Assembly: GCF_035497915.1 (NCBI RefSeq)
Contig: NZ_DATJCS010000004.1
Coordinates: 1 to 64,000 of the forward strand
Reading direction: 5' to 3'
DNA length: 64,000 bases
Source: Serpens sp035497915
Lineage (GTDB): Bacteria > Pseudomonadota > Gammaproteobacteria > Pseudomonadales > Pseudomonadaceae
Shown: positions 60,624 to 64,000 of the stretch, in pieces
Layout of the letters: each line of letters opens with the position of its first letter
How positions within the stretch are numbered: position 1 is the first letter of the stretch
The notes under the pieces: model-generated
What the model saw: only the letters and a program-made list of their open reading frames with translations
Database searches by the model: none
Told to the model about the DNA's origin: nothing
Program-made: the position numbers and the translations under genes

Positions 60624-61760
60624 ATGTCGTCCATCGATATCCGCGCGCCCCGGGTGCGCTGGTCCACCCGTTGCGGCTTCTTCCTCGCCGGCTTCGGGTT
60701 GTCGGTGTGGGCGCCGCTGGTGCCCTATGTGCGCGAACGCATTCCGATGAGCGACGCCACCTTCGGCCTGTTGCTGTTGTGCGTGGGCGCCGGCTCGCTG
60801 ACCTGCATGCCGCTGTCGGGCATGCTCGCCGCCCGCTTCGGCATCCGTCCGGCCGCGCTGGCCTGCCTGGGCCTGCTGATGGGCGTGCTGGCCGTCATGG
60901 CGCTGACGGACTCGATCGTCTGGCTGGCGGTCGCGCTGTTCGGCTTTGGCGGCACGCTGGGCGTGCTGGATATCCTGCTCAACATCCAGTCCCTGAAAGT
61001 GGAGCGCGCCCTCGGCCGTCCGCTGATGTCCCATTTCCACGGCATGTTCAGCCTCGGCACCATCGCCGGCGCGGCCTGCCTGACGGCCCTGCTGCGCCTG
61101 GGCCTGAGCGCCAGCGCCGGCACCCTGCTGGTGGTGGCGCTGATCCTGATCGCCACGCTGCTGATCCGCAGCGGGTTGCTGCCCGATCGCGCACCGGCCG
61201 GCGGCGCCCTGTTCGCCCGGCCCACGGGTGTCGTGCTGGTGGTGGGACTGCTGTGCTTCATCGTCTACCTGGCCGAAGGGGCGATCCTGGACTGGAGCGC
61301 GCTCTACCTGACCCAGGACAAGGGCATGGCCATCAGCCTGGCCGGCCTGGGCTACGCCAGCTTCGCCCTGCTGGTGACCGTCGCCCGCTTTGGCGGCGGA
61401 GCGCTGATCACCCGGCTGGGCGCCGTGCGCGTGGTGGTCATCGGCGCCATCCTGGCCGCCACCGGCCTGGCGGTGAGCATCCTCACCGATCACTGGCTGA
61501 TCGCCCTGCTCGGCTATGCCCTGTGCGGCCTGGGCTGCGCCAACATCTCGCCGGTGCTGATTTCCTCGCTCAACCGGCAGCAGGACATGCCGGTGCATCT
61601 GGCGGTCACCGCCGCCACCACCGTCGGCTTCGCCGGGGTGCTGGCCGGCCCGGCGCTGATGGGCCTGGTGGCCCACTTGAGCTCCCTGGCGGTCGCCTTC
61701 GCGCTGGTCGCCGTCCTGTTGCTGGGCATGCTGTTCAGCACGTCACGACTCCCCCGGTAA
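60624..61760 (+). CDS. MFS transporter
   Basis: A 378-residue inner-membrane protein with about 12 hydrophobic segments. The loop GMLAARFGIRPA near residue 70 resembles the MFS motif between helices 2 and 3. The start is ATG 60624, 15 bases after GAGG. It is followed after 21 bp by the RlmN-like gene. The substrate is unknown. Confidence 0.9.
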   Translation: MSSIDIRAPRVRWSTRCGFFLAGFGLSVWAPLVPYVRERIPMSDATFGLLLLCVGAGSLTCMPLSGMLAARFGIRPAALACLGLLMGVLAVMALTDSIVWLAVALFGFGGTLGVLDILLNIQSLKVERALGRPLMSHFHGMFSLGTIAGAACLTALLRLGLSASAGTLLVVALILIATLLIRSGLLPDRAPAGGALFARPTGVVLVVGLLCFIVYLAEGAILDWSALYLTQDKGMAISLAGLGYASFALLVTVARFGGGALITRLGAVRVVVIGAILAATGLAVSILTDHWLIALLGYALCGLGCANISPVLISSLNRQQDMPVHLAVTAATTVGFAGVLAGPALMGLVAHLSSLAVAFALVAVLLLGMLFSTSRLPR

Positions 61761-61781
61761 ACCCTTCGGAATCCGCTCCCC

Positions 61782-62828
61782 ATGCGCATCCAGCAGATCC
61801 ACCAACAACTCGCCGAGCTGGGCGCCAAGCCCCTGCACATCACTCGCATCCTGCGTGCCTGGCTGCACGGCCTGCCGCTGGATACCGGCACGCGGCGCCA
61901 GCAGAGCCAGGACTTCCTGCCGCTGGCGGTGCGCGACCAGCTGCCGGCCCTCGGCGCGATGCTCGACGGCCTGGCCCGCCTGCGTTCCGAACATCCGGGC
62001 GCCGACGACTCGGCCCGCCTGCTGGTCGAGCTGGGCGACGGGCAGATGGTGGAAAGCGTGCTGCTGCCGCGCGACGGGCTGTGTGTGTCCAGCCAGGTCG
62101 GTTGCGCGGTGGGCTGCACCTTCTGCATGACCGGCAAGAGCGGTCTGCTGCGCCAGGTCGGCAGCGCCGAAATCCTCGCCCAGGTCGCCCTGGCGCGGCG
62201 CAAGCGCGCGGTGAAGAAAGTGGTGTTCATGGGCATGGGTGAGCCGGCCCACAACCTGGACAATGTGCTCGAGGCCATCGACCTGCTGGGCAGCGAAGGC
62301 GGCATCGGCCACAAGAACCTGGTGTTCTCCACGGTGGGCGACCCGCGGGTATTCGAGCGCCTGCCGCAGCAGCGGGTGAAGCCGGCCCTGGCGCTGTCGC
62401 TGCACAGCACCGATGCCGCCCTGCGCGAGCAGTTGCTGCCGCGCGCCCCGCGCATCGCCCCCGAGGAGCTGGTCGAGTTGGGCGAACGCTACGCTCGCAC
62501 GGTGGGTTATCCGATCCAGTACCAGTGGACGCTGCTCAAGGGCATCAACGACAGCCAGGATGAAATGGACGGCATCATCCGCCTGCTCAAGGGCAAGTAC
62601 GCGATCATGAACGTGATCCCTTACAACAGCCTGGAAGAGGACGAGTTCCAGCGGCCGGAGGGCGAGCGCATCCGCCAGATCGTCCGCTACCTGCACGGCA
62701 ACGGCGTGCTGACCAAGGTGCGCAATTCGGCGGGACAGGATGTGGAGGGCGGCTGCGGCCAGCTGCGCGCCCGCGCCGAGCGGGTCGAACGCGGCCGGCG
62801 GGCCGGTTCAGAGCTGGGGCGCGACTAA
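61782..62828 (+). CDS. RlmN/Cfr-like radical SAM RNA methyltransferase
   Basis: A 348-residue radical SAM enzyme. The cluster motif CxxxCxxC is at 108-115 (CAVGCTFC), followed by GSAEIL and GMGEPAHNLDNV. The second catalytic Cys is in EGGCGQL (about 329). RlmN and Cfr methylate adenosines in 23S rRNA or tRNA by this chemistry. It seems a paralogue rather than the housekeeping rlmN, whose ispG-side neighbours are absent. The target base is uncertain. Its end overlaps the convergent GGDEF gene by 21 bp. Confidence 0.85.
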   Translation: MRIQQIHQQLAELGAKPLHITRILRAWLHGLPLDTGTRRQQSQDFLPLAVRDQLPALGAMLDGLARLRSEHPGADDSARLLVELGDGQMVESVLLPRDGLCVSSQVGCAVGCTFCMTGKSGLLRQVGSAEILAQVALARRKRAVKKVVFMGMGEPAHNLDNVLEAIDLLGSEGGIGHKNLVFSTVGDPRVFERLPQQRVKPALALSLHSTDAALREQLLPRAPRIAPEELVELGERYARTVGYPIQYQWTLLKGINDSQDEMDGIIRLLKGKYAIMNVIPYNSLEEDEFQRPEGERIRQIVRYLHGNGVLTKVRNSAGQDVEGGCGQLRARAERVERGRRAGSELGRD

Positions 62829-64000
62829 CAGCGCGGGCTTGTCCCGTCCGGGCGAGCTCACCATCACCACCCGGTCGCGACCCTCGGCCTTGGCCCGATA
62901 CAGGGCGCGATCGGCCTCGCTCAGCAGCGGCTCCAGCGACCCACCCGGCACCTCGGGAAGCCAGAGCAGGCCGATGCTGAGGGTAATGGTCACGCTGGCC
63001 TCCTCACGCCGCACCGGCCGACCGGCGATTTCCTGGCGAATACGCTCCGCCATGCCACGCGCATTCGCCTCGTCGAGGCCCGGCAGCACCAGGGCGAACT
63101 CCTCGCCGCCCAGCCGGCCGAACAGATCATCCTGACGCAGAATCCGCTTCACGCTGGTGGCGAATACGCGCAGCACCTCATCGCCCATCGCATGCCCGTG
63201 CCGGTCGTTGACCTGCTTGAAGTGATCGAGGTCGAGCATCATCACCACCAACGGCGTTGCGCCGCGCTTCTGACGCAGCAGGGCCTCGGCGCGCCGGGTA
63301 AAGCTGCGGCGCGACAGCGTGCCGGTGAGGATGTCGTGGTCGGCGCGCTGGCGCAGCGTCGCCAGTTCGCGATTGCGGGCCCGATTGATGCTGGCCACGA
63401 TCAGCGGACCGAAGGCGAACAGGGTGATGCCCAGGCGCAGCGAGAGAGTCCTGGCGGAGTCGTTGCCCGCGTCCAGCAACGGCAACAACCCCAGGCTCAC
63501 CGCCACCACCAGCCAGACGCAGCTCAGCAGGGTCAGCAGGGCGGAAATGAACAGCGAATAACTCAGCGCGCACCAGAGCAGCGCCGGCACCACGAAGCCC
63601 AGGGAGCCCGGGCCGCCCACTCCGGCGCAAACGATCAGCGAAACCAGCAGGGCCACCACCGGCGCGAATTCCCACAGATCGTTACGCCGCCGGGAATGCC
63701 GGCCGCTGGCCAGGCGCGCGAAGAACTCGGGCGCCGACAGCATGACCGGAAGGATCAGCACCGCGTTGACCAGATCCGCGCTGAACCAGGAGCTCGCCGC
63801 CTCCCAGGCGCTGGCGAACACCGGCGGCTGGATGACATGCCCGAGCAGCACGGCAGCCAACGCGGAAAAGCCCGAGGCCAGCAGACAAATGGCAAACAGG
63901 GTCAGCAGGCCACCGGGCTGGCGCAGCGAGCGGAAGCGGCGTGGCGTGATCCGCACCAGCAGCAGGCCGCAGCCCACGAAGGCCAGGTTGACCAGGGAGA
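62808..64000 (-). CDS. Membrane-bound GGDEF diguanylate cyclase (partial)
   Basis: The 3' part of a gene whose start lies beyond the right edge; the frame is open to base 64000. The visible N-terminal half has about eight membrane segments of MASE1-like character. A GGDEF domain follows with the active site RLGGEEF, which makes cyclic-di-GMP. No EAL domain is present. No clear RxxD inhibitory site is seen before the active site. Confidence 0.9.
   Translation of the reverse strand, partial: SLVNLAFVGCGLLLVRITPRRFRSLRQPGGLLTLFAICLLASGFSALAAVLLGHVIQPPVFASAWEAASSWFSADLVNAVLILPVMLSAPEFFARLASGRHSRRRNDLWEFAPVVALLVSLIVCAGVGGPGSLGFVVPALLWCALSYSLFISALLTLLSCVWLVVAVSLGLLPLLDAGNDSARTLSLRLGITLFAFGPLIVASINRARNRELATLRQRADHDILTGTLSRRSFTRRAEALLRQKRGATPLVVMMLDLDHFKQVNDRHGHAMGDEVLRVFATSVKRILRQDDLFGRLGGEEFALVLPGLDEANARGMAERIRQEIAGRPVRREEASVTITLSIGLLWLPEVPGGSLEPLLSEADRALYRAKAEGRDRVVMVSSPGRDKPALLVAPQL

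Overview
The window is high-GC chromosomal DNA from a Pseudomonas, most likely the P. aeruginosa group. The evidence is the core genes (folD, cysS, glnS, ppiB, lpxH, miaE, acnB, nfuA, cti, metH), their PAO1-like arrangement, Pseudomonas-type REP sequences and an Arg-His-Leu tRNA cluster. The species cannot be fixed from the sequence alone.

Layout. Bases 1-351 hold the leader and three tandem promoters of an rRNA operon that runs leftward out of the window. A DyP-type peroxidase and folD follow on the minus strand, then three tRNA genes. The tRNA-Leu(TAG) 3' end is the attachment site of a complete-looking 36.3 kb P2/phiCTX-type prophage (2785-39156), bounded by a 26-bp direct repeat. To its right lie a marR-hydrolase pair, cysS/glnS, ppiB-lpxH, miaE, a universal stress protein behind an Anr-like box, a DUF1289 protein, acnB, nfuA, cti, metH, an LRR-kinase fusion, an alanine-rich secreted protein, two transporters, a DUF1883 protein, an RlmN-like radical-SAM enzyme and a GGDEF protein cut by the window edge.

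Prophage. Reading rightward: the integrase arm region and a candidate cos site, portal and terminase (minus), then capsid, head completion, lysis, tail, baseplate, fibre, sheath, tube, E/E' frameshift pair, tape measure, U and D (plus). This is the P2 late-gene order. Three copies of a GTTGTA-N11-TACAAC palindrome sit exactly at the P/O, V and FI late-operon starts and fit the encoded Ogr-type zinc-finger activator. A cargo region (24.3-29.3 kb) carries hicA/hicB with tandem operators, umuDC and a divergent SRAP-like gene sharing one LexA box, a decayed second SRAP copy and an AT-rich membrane-protein gene. The switch region has a P2-type non-cleavable repressor with repeated TTCCCA-type operators. 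The early region encodes CII-like and Ogr-like regulators, a zinc-finger/Toprim/helicase replication protein in place of a recognisable P2 GpA, and small genes. Three of these small genes are preceded by a recurring 7-bp stem with an invariant CGGCAA loop. The integrase gene lies directly behind two consecutive terminators.

The most interesting material is regulatory: the late-promoter family with apparently leaderless P and V genes, the covarying CGGCAA leaders, the double terminator before int, the shared LexA box, and the heptamer repeat and hairpin separating hicA from hicB. I found no CRISPR array, no transposase and no wholly new multi-gene system that I could defend.
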